Origin: Bacteroidota bacterium
GTDB lineage: Bacteria; Bacteroidota; Bacteroidia; Flavobacteriales; Flavobacteriaceae
Assembly: GCA_949487855.1 (NCBI GenBank)
Contig: CATAMV010000053.1
Span: 1 to 55,338 of the forward strand
DNA: 55,338 nucleotides
Direction of reading: 5' to 3'
The notes below the pieces were generated by a model that searched no databases, had not been told where the DNA came from, and was given only the letters and a program-made list of their open reading frames with translations. Both the position numbers and the translations under genes were made by a program. This document shows, piece by piece, positions 16,728 to 25,692 of this stretch. Position 1 is the stretch's first letter; each line of letters begins with the position of its first letter.

Positions 16728-17984
16728 TTAAGCGCTATAGACTTGTGATTTTCCTTGGGCAATAATTCCATATACCTTTCCAGGTAAATATTGCCCTTTG
16801 AAAAGACTGTTTTTTGAGGTAGAAAAAATGGAAGCTTTTGTGATTTCAGATACGCCATCGGGTGTAAACAATGATATGTCTGCCGTTGTGCCCACTTCAA
16901 TAGGTAGAGCAGGAATTCCAAACCGACTTTTTCCCCTAGTAAGTATTTCCGCCGTTTGTTCAATAGAGAACATGGATAACAAACAACCAAAACTATGTTC
17001 TAGCCCTATTGAGCCAAAATGTGCGCTGTCAAGTTCCACGTTTTTGAGTTCACTGTTAAGCGGTTGATGATCGCTGGTTACCATATCAATAACTCCATCT
17101 AAAAGTGCTTTTCGTAAAGCTTTTTGATCTGATACTTCCCGAAGAGGTGGAACTAATTTTGCATTGGCATTAAAGCCTTGTATGGCCTCGTCTGTGAAAA
17201 ATAAGTTATGAATGGCAACGCTGCAACTTACATCTTGTTTTGCTTTTTTTGCCGCCCTGATTAGTGCTACTGAAGTTTCTGTAGAAACTGTAGGGATGTG
17301 AAGTTTACCTTTTGCGTATTTCAGCACATCAAGATCGCGTTGTAGCTGCATGCTTTCTACCACACTTGGAATCCCGTTTAGCCCCAGAGCTGTACTCACT
17401 GCACCCTCGTGCATGACACCGCCATTTGCTATATCATTGTTATATGGAAAAGACTCTACAATCGCATCAAAGTCATTCGAGTATTGAAGTGCCAATTTTA
17501 AGGTGTTAGCATTTGTTATTGGAGTTTTGTGGTTGCTAAAACTGAGTGCACCAGCAGCATGAAGCTCACGAAGTGGCGCGAGTTTTTCGTCGCTTTGTGC
17601 AGAAGTTACACAGGCTTTTGGATAAAGTTTTACCGCATTTCCACTTGCTTGTTCCAATAAAAAAGCAATATCGGCGCGACTATCGGGCTTCGGCAAAGTA
17701 TTAGTGTTGTAGGTAATATGCGTAAACCCGCTTCTTGCTGCTACCACAAGCCCGTTTGTGATGGTTTCGCGTTCTTCAAATCCAGGCTCGCCAAAAGAAA
17801 CATTACTGTCAAACCAACCTTGGGAAACATGTAAATTATCAAGGGAAATTTGAGTTGCTTTTGGGTAATCTAAATTAGTACCAATCGCTTTTATAGTACC
17901 GTTTTCAATATAAATATCTTGCTGTGTGTTGTGATGCGAGCTGTTGGCATCTAAGATTTTTGCAGCTTTAATTAAGATATTCAT
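16728..17984 (-). CDS. dihydroorotase-like protein without the metal-binding histidines
   Basis: This 418-aa protein has the amidohydrolase/dihydroorotase fold (FGEPGFEERETITNGLVVAA, IHNLFFTDEAI, TSDHQPLN), the step-3 enzyme family of pyrimidine synthesis. The HxH that binds zinc in the family (normally DxHxHxxxPG) is here DSNVSFGEPG, with Asn61 and Ser63. The later IVHxxD-type histidine is also missing (IVESFP). It therefore looks like a non-catalytic relative, comparable to the PyrC-like partners of aspartate transcarbamoylase in some bacteria, unless it uses another mechanism. An esterase gene follows 1 nt later. Confidence 0.88.
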   Translation of the reverse strand: MNILIKAAKILDANSSHHNTQQDIYIENGTIKAIGTNLDYPKATQISLDNLHVSQGWFDSNVSFGEPGFEERETITNGLVVAARSGFTHITYNTNTLPKPDSRADIAFLLEQASGNAVKLYPKACVTSAQSDEKLAPLRELHAAGALSFSNHKTPITNANTLKLALQYSNDFDAIVESFPYNNDIANGGVMHEGAVSTALGLNGIPSVVESMQLQRDLDVLKYAKGKLHIPTVSTETSVALIRAAKKAKQDVSCSVAIHNLFFTDEAIQGFNANAKLVPPLREVSDQKALRKALLDGVIDMVTSDHQPLNSELKNVELDSAHFGSIGLEHSFGCLLSMFSIEQTAEILTRGKSRFGIPALPIEVGTTADISLFTPDGVSEITKASIFSTSKNSLFKGQYLPGKVYGIIAQGKSQVYSA

Positions 17985-18039
17985 TCGCTAAACCGCTAAG
18001 TCGTTCGTTGTGCAAAGATAGAAAATCCACCAACACAAA

Positions 18040-18810
18040 TTAAAAGCCTTCAAAAACACCTAAGCCAAATAGGGCAAAATCATATTTTACAGGGTCATTT
18101 GGGTCTAAGGTTCTGAGTGTTGCGTCTAGTTCTTGCACAGCCGCTAAGTCATTTTGTTTGCGCTTTAACAACCCCAATGCGCGCGCTACATTTCCAGAAT
18201 GCACATCTAATGGACAGGATAGGAGTCGGGGAGAGATGTTCTTCCAAATACCTAAATCTACGCCAGCGTTATCGTTGCGCACCATCCAACGCAAAAACAT
18301 ATGCAAACGTTTTGCTGCTGATTTTTTCGCAGGATTTGCGACGTGTTTTACCGTCCTTTTTTGGTGTGGAACAGCAAAAAATAAGTTGTGAAAATCGATT
18401 AATACGTCGTGCATATGCGCTGTATTTGCGTGGGGCGTTAATACTTTTTCAAGACTTCCGTAGGCCGTGTAAATCTGTTGCAATCGTTGCGCGAAATACT
18501 TCACGTCTATTTCTTGAAACGTCCTGTGAACAAAGCCATTAAATACATTCAAATCTGCTTTGTTATGATTCAAAATAAAATCATGTGGCGCATGGTCCAT
18601 GCGCTCCATGAGTTTTGTTGCATTTGTGAGAATACTTTTACGGTTTCCCCACCCTATGGTTGCTGCAAAAAAGCCCGCAATTTCAATATCTTCTTTTTTT
18701 GAAAATGCATGCGGAACAGAAATAGGGTCAGTTTCAATAAACGATGGGCGGTTATACTGTTGCACCTTTTCGTCTAAAAAGGCTTTGAGCTCTTCTTGAT
18801 TTAACTCCAT
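18040..18810 (-). CDS. TIGR02757 family protein (DUF2400)
   Basis: The 256-aa protein matches the TIGR02757/DUF2400 family by characteristic stretches: DPISVPHAFSKKEDIEIAGF, ATIGWGNRKSI, and a C-terminal region with CPLDVHSGNVARALGLL and KYDFALFGLGVFE. This last part resembles a helix-hairpin-helix-like arrangement of DNA glycosylases, but I cannot assign activity. No membrane segment is seen. Its start overlaps the 3' end of the LolD-type ATPase gene by 10 nt, so the two are probably co-expressed. Confidence 0.85.
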   Translation of the reverse strand: MELNQEELKAFLDEKVQQYNRPSFIETDPISVPHAFSKKEDIEIAGFFAATIGWGNRKSILTNATKLMERMDHAPHDFILNHNKADLNVFNGFVHRTFQEIDVKYFAQRLQQIYTAYGSLEKVLTPHANTAHMHDVLIDFHNLFFAVPHQKRTVKHVANPAKKSAAKRLHMFLRWMVRNDNAGVDLGIWKNISPRLLSCPLDVHSGNVARALGLLKRKQNDLAAVQELDATLRTLDPNDPVKYDFALFGLGVFEGF

Positions 18811-19460
18811 TGGCCATCCACAAGGGTTAGTATACGGTCTGCTCTTGCTGCTAACGATTTGTTATGCGTCACCAAAACCATACTTATGGAAAAGGTGTCT
18901 CTGAGGTTTAAAAACATATCGTGAAGTTTATTGGCAGTAGAGGAATCCAAATTTCCACTTGGCTCATCTGCAAGGAGTAAACTAGGCTTGTTGATAAGCG
19001 CACGTGCAACAGCTACACGTTGTTGCTCTCCGCCAGAAAGTTCTGATGGCTTGTGTTTTGCCCTGTTGCTGAGTTCGAGGAAATCAAGTAATTCCATAGC
19101 TCTTTTTTCAGCCGCTTGTTTTGAAGTTCCTTTGATAAAAGCTGGCATACATATGTTTTCAATAGCGCTAAACTCAGGAAGTAGTTGATGAAACTGAAAC
19201 ACAAATCCTAAGGACTCGTTTCGAAATGCCGACAACGCCTTGTCGGAAAGCCCGCTGATAGCTTTTCCGTTAATGACAAGTTCCGTTTGTGGGTGCGCGT
19301 CAGGGTGTTCTAGAGTACCCAGAATGTGAAGTAGGGTGGTTTTTCCTGCTCCAGAAGGGCCAACAATGGAAACAATTTCAGATGGTGCTAACGAAAACGA
19401 TACGTCTTTCAACACGTTTGTCGTGCCATACGTCTTTGAAATATGCTTGGCTTGAATCAT
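18801..19460 (-). CDS. ABC transporter ATP-binding protein, LolD type
   Basis: I start it at the ATG at 19460 ([12 protein letters not shown]), giving 219 aa. Walker A is [15 protein letters not shown], the signature [15 protein letters not shown], and Walker [13 protein letters not shown]. These fit the LolD/MacB class that drives lipoprotein release or other transenvelope mechanotransmission. No permease gene is adjacent; the partner must be elsewhere. It is the first gene of a two-gene unit with the TIGR02757 protein and is divergent from msrA. Confidence 0.88.
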   Translation of the reverse strand: MIQAKHISKTYGTTNVLKDVSFSLAPSEIVSIVGPSGAGKTTLLHILGTLEHPDAHPQTELVINGKAISGLSDKALSAFRNESLGFVFQFHQLLPEFSAIENICMPAFIKGTSKQAAEKRAMELLDFLELSNRAKHKPSELSGGEQQRVAVARALINKPSLLLADEPSGNLDSSTANKLHDMFLNLRDTFSISMVLVTHNKSLAARADRILTLVDGQWS

Positions 19461-19572
19461 CTTGTGCAAAGTAATCAAATTTGATTTTTAAATGCATGAT
19501 AAAGTTTTATTCTTCTGTTGATAGGATAATAAACACAGATTGTTTAATTTTACTTAATAACAATTAAACATT

Positions 19573-20106
19573 ATGGCAATAGCTACTTTTGCCGGAGGCT
19601 GTTTCTGGTGTACCGAGACGTTATTTATGCGTCTTATGGGTGTGTCAGAAGTTGTTGCAGGCTATACAGGTGGCCATATAAAAAACCCGGCATACAGAGA
19701 AGTATGCACAGGAAGAACAGGGCATACAGAGTGCGTACAAATCACATTCGATCCATCACAAATTTCGTTTCAAACCTTATTGGAAATTTTCTTCGATACG
19801 CATGATCCTACCACCTTAAACCGTCAAGGAAACGATGTGGGTACGCAATACCGCTCGGGTGTTTACTATCATTCGGAAGAACAGAAAGATGTTACCGAGG
19901 CCTATATTAGTGACCTAGAGCAGCAAAATACTTTTGCCAACCCAATTGTTACGGAGGTAGCCGCTTTTGATGTTTTTTATGCTGCTGAAATAGAGCATAA
20001 AGATTATTACAATTTGAATAAGAAACAACCGTATTGCGCTGCTGTTATTTCACCTAAAGTCAAAAAATTAGTAAAAAAGTATTCATCAAAAATTAAGACG
20101 CTATGA
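19573..20106 (+). CDS. msrA: peptide-methionine (S)-S-oxide reductase
   Basis: MsrA repairs oxidised methionine in proteins. The 177-aa length is normal. The active-site GGCFWCTE is at residues 8-15 (Cys10 catalytic, Cys13), followed by [16 protein letters not shown] and the [20 protein letters not shown] stretch typical of the enzyme. No signal peptide is seen. The stop overlaps the folE ATG (ATGA), so translation is probably coupled. Confidence 0.97.
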   Translation: MAIATFAGGCFWCTETLFMRLMGVSEVVAGYTGGHIKNPAYREVCTGRTGHTECVQITFDPSQISFQTLLEIFFDTHDPTTLNRQGNDVGTQYRSGVYYHSEEQKDVTEAYISDLEQQNTFANPIVTEVAAFDVFYAAEIEHKDYYNLNKKQPYCAAVISPKVKKLVKKYSSKIKTL

Positions 20107-20699
20107 CATTCGAAGCTAAGAACATCTACGATGCTGAAATGACCACATCGATTCAAAAACATTACCTGGAAGTGCTTACCGATTTGGGCGAAAATCCATT
20201 CCGCGAAGGACTGATTGAAACACCAAAACGCGCAGCCAAAGCCATGCAATTTCTAACACATGGCTATGATATGGATCCAGCAGCCATTCTGGAAGGCGCA
20301 AAATTTGCCGAATCCTACAACGAAATGGTTTTGGTGAAAGATATTGAGCTATATTCCTTATGTGAGCATCATATGCTTCCCTTTTTTGGAAAAGCGCATA
20401 TTGCTTATATCCCTGATGGGCACATAGTAGGGTTAAGTAAAATCCCACGTGTTGTGGATGTTTTTTCTCGACGTCTTCAGGTGCAGGAGCGTCTTACTGA
20501 GCAAATTTTGAACTGCATAGACGAAACACTTAAACCTAAAGGAGTTGCTATCGTAATTGAAGCATCGCATATGTGTATGATGATGCGTGGGGTACAAAAA
20601 CAAAACTCACTAACAACAACCTCAGGATTCCGAGGGGCTTTTGAAGCTATGGAAACCCGAAATGAGTTTTTAAAGCTGATCCAAGGAAAGTTGTCTTAG
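20103..20699 (+). CDS. folE: GTP cyclohydrolase I
   Basis: FolE converts GTP to dihydroneopterin triphosphate, the first step of folate synthesis. The 198-aa protein carries [19 protein letters not shown] with a zinc-binding Cys and His pair, the second zinc Cys in [10 protein letters not shown], and the conserved [20 protein letters not shown] segment. It overlaps msrA by 4 nt. Its stop abuts the last codon of the convergent TonB receptor gene without a gap. Confidence 0.96.
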   Translation: MTFEAKNIYDAEMTTSIQKHYLEVLTDLGENPFREGLIETPKRAAKAMQFLTHGYDMDPAAILEGAKFAESYNEMVLVKDIELYSLCEHHMLPFFGKAHIAYIPDGHIVGLSKIPRVVDVFSRRLQVQERLTEQILNCIDETLKPKGVAIVIEASHMCMMMRGVQKQNSLTTTSGFRGAFEAMETRNEFLKLIQGKLS

Positions 20700-22946
20700 C
20701 TAAAAAAGATACTTCGCAGATAGGATAAAATTACGACTGGGTTGTTCAACCCCAATCGTTTTTAGCCTAGATAAATGCGGAATATAATTTCGATTACCTA
20801 GGTTTCGAACCAAAACTTGTAAACGCAACACATCCCTTTTTCCAAGAGGAATATCAATATGTGTACCTAAATTAACCAGTTCATATGCGTTTGTTGTTGT
20901 TTCAAATGCACTCACATTGTTTTGGTTGTCAACCATGGTTAGCGAAACAAAGGCTGCCACAACTTCATTGATGCTCCAATGAATTTCTTGATTGAATGAA
21001 AATGGGGGGATAAGCGGTAGCGATGTACCGTCTTCTTGTTCTCCTTTTACATATTCAACTGATGTTTCGAAATGAATTTTTCCTTGTGGGTGATAATGTG
21101 CGTAAAACTCACCGCCCCATAGGCGCGCATTGACTTGATTATATTCAAAGACATTTACACCATTCTCCATTTCATTTGTTGGATTAAGAAAAATATAGTC
21201 TGAAATGGCGTTATAAAATCCATCAACGCCAAGGTTTAAGAATTTTGTTTGCAAATCAAATCCAAAGTCAAACTGTATGTTTTTTTCTGATTTTAAGTTT
21301 GCATTCCCAACCTCAAAACGTTGCGCACCATGATGTACGCCATAAGAAGTGAGCTCGGATAAATTAGGTGCGCGGTAGCCTGTACTTGCATTTAAACGCA
21401 GTTGTATCTTTTCTGTTAAGGGGTATATTAATCCAAGGGAACTGTTGAAGCTTGTAAATGTTTTGTCAATATTACCCTCTTCTTCATGTTCTACTCCGTC
21501 CTCTTCGTGGTGCGATGTAAAGGGTTCTGTTTTTATAAGTCGGGTGTCGTAACGCAAGCCTGCTTGCCACTTGATCTTGTTGGTTTCAAACTGATGTAAC
21601 CAATACGCACCAAAATCACGTTGGGTTGCATTTGGAATGAGCTTTTCTTCTCCATTATTAAGATTGCGATTTTCCAACCATTGTACTCCTGCAATTTGTT
21701 TCCATATACCAGATGAAGGCAGTGTGTTTTTTAAATCAAATGATAAAACCCGATTATGCATATTAAGTACAGCACCCTCTTCCTCATCTTCATGTTCATC
21801 TTCGTGGTCGTCATCATGTTCGTCTGCATATTCGTCATGTTCTTCAAATTCACGTCGTTGATTTAACGACATCCCCATGGTCATATCCCACAATCCAATG
21901 GACGTATCTAGTTTTTGTCGTAAACTAAACTGGTTGAGTTGTGTTTCTTGATAGGGGATTTCGATTCCAAGGTTTCGAGCACCGCCCGCTTTCTCCTCAA
22001 TAATTCCTGCTTGCTTATCGGCATAAGAAAAACGCAAAGTAGCTTGGTAATTTTTATTGCTAAATCGGGTATTAAAACCAGTTCCTTTAGAATTAAAACG
22101 GCTATTTGGCACAAAATAAGCAGTTGATGTTTCATAATCAGCGTGCGATAAGTGAGACGCATTAATGCCAAACTGCCATTTTCCAGCAGCAATACCTGCA
22201 GTGGCACTTGTCTCATCACCATATGATTGCGACATATAACGTTGCTGGATAGTTCCTGTTAATGAAGTGCTTTGCGTAAAATCCTGTGGTGTTATATACA
22301 CCACACCACCTATAGCATCAGATCCATATAATAAAGAAAAGGGACCTTTAATTACTTCAACAGATTTTGCTGTAGTTCCAATATCTAACCCGTGATCTGC
22401 GCCAAATTGATAGTTCTCTAAACGTAAATCGTTCGAAAAAGTTACGACACGGTTTCCACTGAGACCACGGATAACTGGTTTTGCTATTCCAGGTCCTGAA
22501 CTAATGGCAGATACCCCTGGAATTTGTTGTAACGCATCGGCCAAAACAGAGGCACCGCTTTCTTGAATATGCTCACTATTGATTTTTGTTACTGCAATAG
22601 TGTTTTGGTTTTCAAGATTTGAAAAAGGAGTTGATACCACAACTTCTTCCATTTCAAAAACAGAAGGGGATAAACTAATGAACACATCGTTTGAAGAAAC
22701 TTCAATTTCGATGGTTTTGTACCCAAGTCTAGATGCAATAACGATAAAATTGGTTTCAACGATATTTGAAAATTCAAATGTGCCATCGGCCCTTGAATAA
22801 ACAATATAATCCCGATTTGGGATTTGTATTTGAACCTCTTCAATAGGTTCGTTGGTTTCAGAGTTGGTGACGCGTCCTGATATTTGACTGTGACCGATAT
22901 AAAAAGTTAGCAATGCGAAAATTAATCCGCAATAAATGGATTTCAT
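20700..22946 (-). CDS. TonB-dependent receptor with His/Asp/Glu-rich loops (putative metal uptake)
   Basis: The 748-aa outer-membrane receptor has a signal peptide (cleavage near GHSQ), a CarboxypepD_reg-like domain (about 22-105), a plug domain (IQESGASVLADALQQIPGV, then KSVEVIKGPFSLLYGSDAIG) and a beta barrel ending in a terminal Phe (SAKYLF). Two segments are packed with His, Asp and Glu: EEHDEYADEHDDDHEDEHED in one loop and TSHHEEDGVEHEEEG in another. Zinc receptors such as ZnuD have similar His-rich loops, so metal (zinc or similar) import is my inference. A small His-rich secreted protein is encoded just upstream. Confidence 0.9.
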   Translation of the reverse strand: MKSIYCGLIFALLTFYIGHSQISGRVTNSETNEPIEEVQIQIPNRDYIVYSRADGTFEFSNIVETNFIVIASRLGYKTIEIEVSSNDVFISLSPSVFEMEEVVVSTPFSNLENQNTIAVTKINSEHIQESGASVLADALQQIPGVSAISSGPGIAKPVIRGLSGNRVVTFSNDLRLENYQFGADHGLDIGTTAKSVEVIKGPFSLLYGSDAIGGVVYITPQDFTQSTSLTGTIQQRYMSQSYGDETSATAGIAAGKWQFGINASHLSHADYETSTAYFVPNSRFNSKGTGFNTRFSNKNYQATLRFSYADKQAGIIEEKAGGARNLGIEIPYQETQLNQFSLRQKLDTSIGLWDMTMGMSLNQRREFEEHDEYADEHDDDHEDEHEDEEEGAVLNMHNRVLSFDLKNTLPSSGIWKQIAGVQWLENRNLNNGEEKLIPNATQRDFGAYWLHQFETNKIKWQAGLRYDTRLIKTEPFTSHHEEDGVEHEEEGNIDKTFTSFNSSLGLIYPLTEKIQLRLNASTGYRAPNLSELTSYGVHHGAQRFEVGNANLKSEKNIQFDFGFDLQTKFLNLGVDGFYNAISDYIFLNPTNEMENGVNVFEYNQVNARLWGGEFYAHYHPQGKIHFETSVEYVKGEQEDGTSLPLIPPFSFNQEIHWSINEVVAAFVSLTMVDNQNNVSAFETTTNAYELVNLGTHIDIPLGKRDVLRLQVLVRNLGNRNYIPHLSRLKTIGVEQPSRNFILSAKYLF

Positions 22947-22983
22947 GATAAAATTATTTAGTTAAACAAAAGGAAAATTAAAA

Positions 22984-22999
22984 AGTGCAATTATGCACT
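22984..22999 (-). terminator. small hairpin between the His-rich protein and TonB receptor genes
   Basis: On the minus strand AGTGCA-TAAT-TGCACT is followed by TTTTAATTTT. It straddles the stop codon of the His-rich protein gene. The 6-bp stem is weak, so it may only partly reduce read-through into the receptor gene. Confidence 0.3.
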
Positions 23000-23299
23000 C
23001 GGCGGACCTCTTTTTAGCTTACTAAATACTGTTTTGCTGTGTGCAGCAGAAACGTGAAGTGTTTTTTCTGATAAAAATAATTCGGACAGTGAAAGAAACG
23101 AAAATTCGGGAAGAACCGCCTGTACATTAGACACATAATCTAATAATTCACAAGTGGTATCGCCTTCGTGGAAATGAAGTGTGTTTTCATCACACACGGG
23201 GTGGTCGTGATGCTCAAAAATATGAACATGCTGCGCAAGAGTAGGGTAAAATAATAACCCTAAAAAAAACAACCGAAAAAAGAACAGTTTAGGCATCAC
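22991..23299 (-). CDS. small secreted His-rich protein
   Basis: The 102-aa product has a signal peptide (FFFRLFFLGLLFYPTLAQ) and then a mature N-terminus with seven His in 22 residues (HVHIFEHHDHPVCDENTLHF). Two cysteines are present, in HPVCDE and TTCELL. It ends in KRGPPSA; RGPP-ending small proteins of this kind occur in other Flavobacteriia in my memory. It overlaps the DUF6787 gene by 11 nt and precedes the His-rich TonB receptor by 44 nt. A role in binding or delivering a metal to that receptor is a reasonable guess, not proven. Confidence 0.7.
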   Translation of the reverse strand: MMPKLFFFRLFFLGLLFYPTLAQHVHIFEHHDHPVCDENTLHFHEGDTTCELLDYVSNVQAVLPEFSFLSLSELFLSEKTLHVSAAHSKTVFSKLKRGPPSA

Positions 23300-23606
23300 T
23301 TTTTGATGTGAACAAAAAAGCTAACCCCATGCGAGAAAGCATTTTCTTTTCAAATTTCCAAAAAAATTTGAATTGACCAAATATAAATCCAAAAAAGACA
23401 AGTAAAACTTGATAAATGGGGAAAATCAAAAGGATTCTAGCTGGCCAATAAACCCACCCTGAAAAGTTTTCTGCCGTGATTCCCAAGTAGTTGGTTAGGG
23501 GAGTGGCAAGTTTTGCAGCAGACGAACCCGTTACTGCAAAAACGACCAAAATCATGACCAATTGGAAATTGGAGTTAATTCCCCAACGTTTTTTAAGTCG
23601 TTGCAT
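23289..23606 (-). CDS. DUF6787 family small membrane protein
   Basis: This 105-aa protein has two membrane helices (FQLVMILVVFAVTGSSAA and ILLIFPIYQVLLVFFGFIFG) and a conserved C-terminal cytoplasmic stretch (FKFFWKFEKKMLSRMGL). The pattern matches the DUF6787 family of Bacteroidota, whose function is not known. It begins 1 nt after the serA stop and overlaps the His-rich protein gene, so it links the serine genes and the metal-uptake pair in one transcription unit. Confidence 0.7.
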   Translation of the reverse strand: MQRLKKRWGINSNFQLVMILVVFAVTGSSAAKLATPLTNYLGITAENFSGWVYWPARILLIFPIYQVLLVFFGFIFGQFKFFWKFEKKMLSRMGLAFLFTSKSDA

Positions 23607-23607
23607 T

Positions 23608-24558
23608 TTAGCCTAAAAGTTCACTGATTTGTTGCGCTAGCTCTGTACCAATACGATCCTGTGCTTCTTTAGTAGCAGCACCAATATGTGGTGTAAGCGA
23701 AATTTTTGGATGCATCAATAATGCAATAGCAGGAGTAGGCTCGTTAACAAATGTATCTAACGCTGCAAACGCCAAATGCTCGTTATCCAAAGCTGCTACA
23801 AGCGCTTCTTCATCTACCACGCCACCACGGGCAGCGTTGATAAGACCTGCGCCTTTTTTCATTTTGGCAAATTCAGCAGTACCAATTGTGGGCTTGTCCT
23901 GTGCAGGAACGTGTAGTGTTATAAAATCTGATTGTGAAAGCACCTCGTCAAATGAACGTGTCTTGATGTTAATATCTACAGACTGTCCATTAAAAAAGTC
24001 AACAGCAATAGTTGCTTCTTCCATAAATGGGTCGTAGGCTGCAACATCCATTCCTAATCCCAAAGCGATTTTTGCCGTTGCTTGACCAATACGACCAAAA
24101 CCAATAACGCCTAAAGTTTTACCACGTAACTCAATGCCACCTGCATAGGCTTTTTTGAGTGCTTTAAATTTCGTTTCACCATCAAGTGGCATGTTACGAT
24201 TTGCGTCGTATAAAAAGCGTACGGCACCAAACAAATGCGCAAACACCAACTCGGCCACAGAAGAAGAAGAAGCTGCAGGCGTATTGATTACGTGTAAACC
24301 CTTTCCACGTGCATATTCCACATCGATATTGTCCATACCAACGCCACCACGACCAATTAGCTTTAAGCCAGGGCATGCGTCAATAAGTTCTTTACGTGCC
24401 GTTGTGGCGCTACGCACCAACAAGCCTGTAATGTTATTTTCATTGATGTACGCAACAAGTTGTTCTTGTGCTACATTGGTGGTGGTTAAAGTGAAACCTG
24501 CCTGCGTTAACGCATCAATACCTGATTGCGATACGCCGTCATTTGCGTGAATATTCAT
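23608..24558 (-). CDS. serA: D-3-phosphoglycerate dehydrogenase, short form
   Basis: SerA oxidises 3-phosphoglycerate to 3-phosphohydroxypyruvate, the entry to serine synthesis. The 316-aa protein has the NAD-binding GVIGFGRIGQATAKIALGLG motif, the catalytic Arg in NAARGGVVDEEAL, a Glu in DTFVNEPTP, and the catalytic His in LTPHIGAATKEAQ. It stops right after this domain, so the C-terminal ACT regulatory domain of longer SerA proteins is absent and serine feedback by that route is not expected. serC lies directly upstream (7 nt), which supports the assignment over other D-2-hydroxyacid dehydrogenases. Confidence 0.92.
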   Translation of the reverse strand: MNIHANDGVSQSGIDALTQAGFTLTTTNVAQEQLVAYINENNITGLLVRSATTARKELIDACPGLKLIGRGGVGMDNIDVEYARGKGLHVINTPAASSSSVAELVFAHLFGAVRFLYDANRNMPLDGETKFKALKKAYAGGIELRGKTLGVIGFGRIGQATAKIALGLGMDVAAYDPFMEEATIAVDFFNGQSVDINIKTRSFDEVLSQSDFITLHVPAQDKPTIGTAEFAKMKKGAGLINAARGGVVDEEALVAALDNEHLAFAALDTFVNEPTPAIALLMHPKISLTPHIGAATKEAQDRIGTELAQQISELLG

Positions 24559-24565
24559 AGTTGAA

Positions 24566-25630
24566 TTATGCTTTTTGTTCTAATGTTTTCATTACATCTA
24601 CCAGTACTTGCACCGACTCAATTGGAAGCGCGTTGTACATCGATGCGCGGTAACCACCAACAGAGCGATGACCGTTAATACCATTCAGTCCGGCCTCTTT
24701 TGCCATAGCCTCAAAGTGGTCTTTAAGTTCAGGCTTATTCAGGGTAAATGTAGCGTTCATAGTGCTTCGGTCTTCAATAGCAGCAAATCCATCAAACAAT
24801 GGGTTACGGTCAATTTCGCCGTACATAAGCGCTGCTTTGGCGTTATTTTCCCTTTCAATAGCAGCAATACCGCCTTTGTTCTTAAGCCATTCTAAGTTGA
24901 GCATCGAGGTGTATACCGGAAATACAGGAGGTGTGTTAAACATACTTCCTTTGTCTGCATGAATTTTATAATCCAACATAGAAGGAATTTGATGCGTAAC
25001 CTTTCCCAATACTTCTTCTTTTACTACAACAAGCGTTGTTCCTGCAGGACCCATATTCTTTTGAGCTCCAGCGTATAAAACACCAAATTTGCTAAAATCC
25101 AGTTCACGTGAGAAAATATCAGATGATGAATCTGAAACTAATACCGCATCTGTTTCGGGTAATGCTTTGTATTGCGTTCCAAAAATGGTATTGTTTGTCG
25201 TAATGTGGAGGTAGTCTAAACCTTCTGGGATGTCATATCCTTTGGGAATATAATTGAAGTTGGTTTCTTTTGAAGAAGATACTTCTACCACTTCTCCTAA
25301 TAATTTTGCTTCTTTTATGGCTTTTGTTGACCATGTTCCCGTGTTGCAATATCCGGCTTTGTTCTCTAACAAATTATAGGCAGTAGCAATAAACTGCATA
25401 CTTGCACCACCTTGCAAAAACATGGCTTTATACCCTTTGCCCTGAAGCCCTAAAAGTTCGAGAGCCAAAGAGGTAGCACGTTCCATGATATCAATAAACG
25501 CAGGACTACGATGTGAAATCTCAATAAGTGATAATCCAGAATTGTCGAGTTCAACCACCGCCTCTGAGGCTTTTTGCAAGACTTCTTGTGGAAGGATACA
25601 AGGTCCAGCACTAAAGTTGTGCTTCTTCAT
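24566..25630 (-). CDS. serC: phosphoserine aminotransferase
   Basis: SerC is a PLP enzyme converting 3-phosphohydroxypyruvate to phosphoserine. The 354-aa protein opens with HNFSAGPCILPQEVLQKA, carries the PLP lysine in FGVLYAGAQKNMGPAGTTLV, and ends with the conserved NGHRSVGGYRASMYNALP block. It is followed 7 nt later by serA and preceded by the acyl-CoA reductase gene 62 nt upstream. Confidence 0.96.
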   Translation of the reverse strand: MKKHNFSAGPCILPQEVLQKASEAVVELDNSGLSLIEISHRSPAFIDIMERATSLALELLGLQGKGYKAMFLQGGASMQFIATAYNLLENKAGYCNTGTWSTKAIKEAKLLGEVVEVSSSKETNFNYIPKGYDIPEGLDYLHITTNNTIFGTQYKALPETDAVLVSDSSSDIFSRELDFSKFGVLYAGAQKNMGPAGTTLVVVKEEVLGKVTHQIPSMLDYKIHADKGSMFNTPPVFPVYTSMLNLEWLKNKGGIAAIERENNAKAALMYGEIDRNPLFDGFAAIEDRSTMNATFTLNKPELKDHFEAMAKEAGLNGINGHRSVGGYRASMYNALPIESVQVLVDVMKTLEQKA

Positions 25631-25692
25631 AGATATTTAAATTAAAGGTGCAAAGTAACAAAAACAGATGCGGTTACACACGTTAATTTGTG

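Noticed and set aside
16103-16990. 295-aa version of the esterase
   Set aside because: It would run through the end of the upstream dihydroorotase-like gene. The ATG at 16726, 1 nt from that stop, gives the normal family length.
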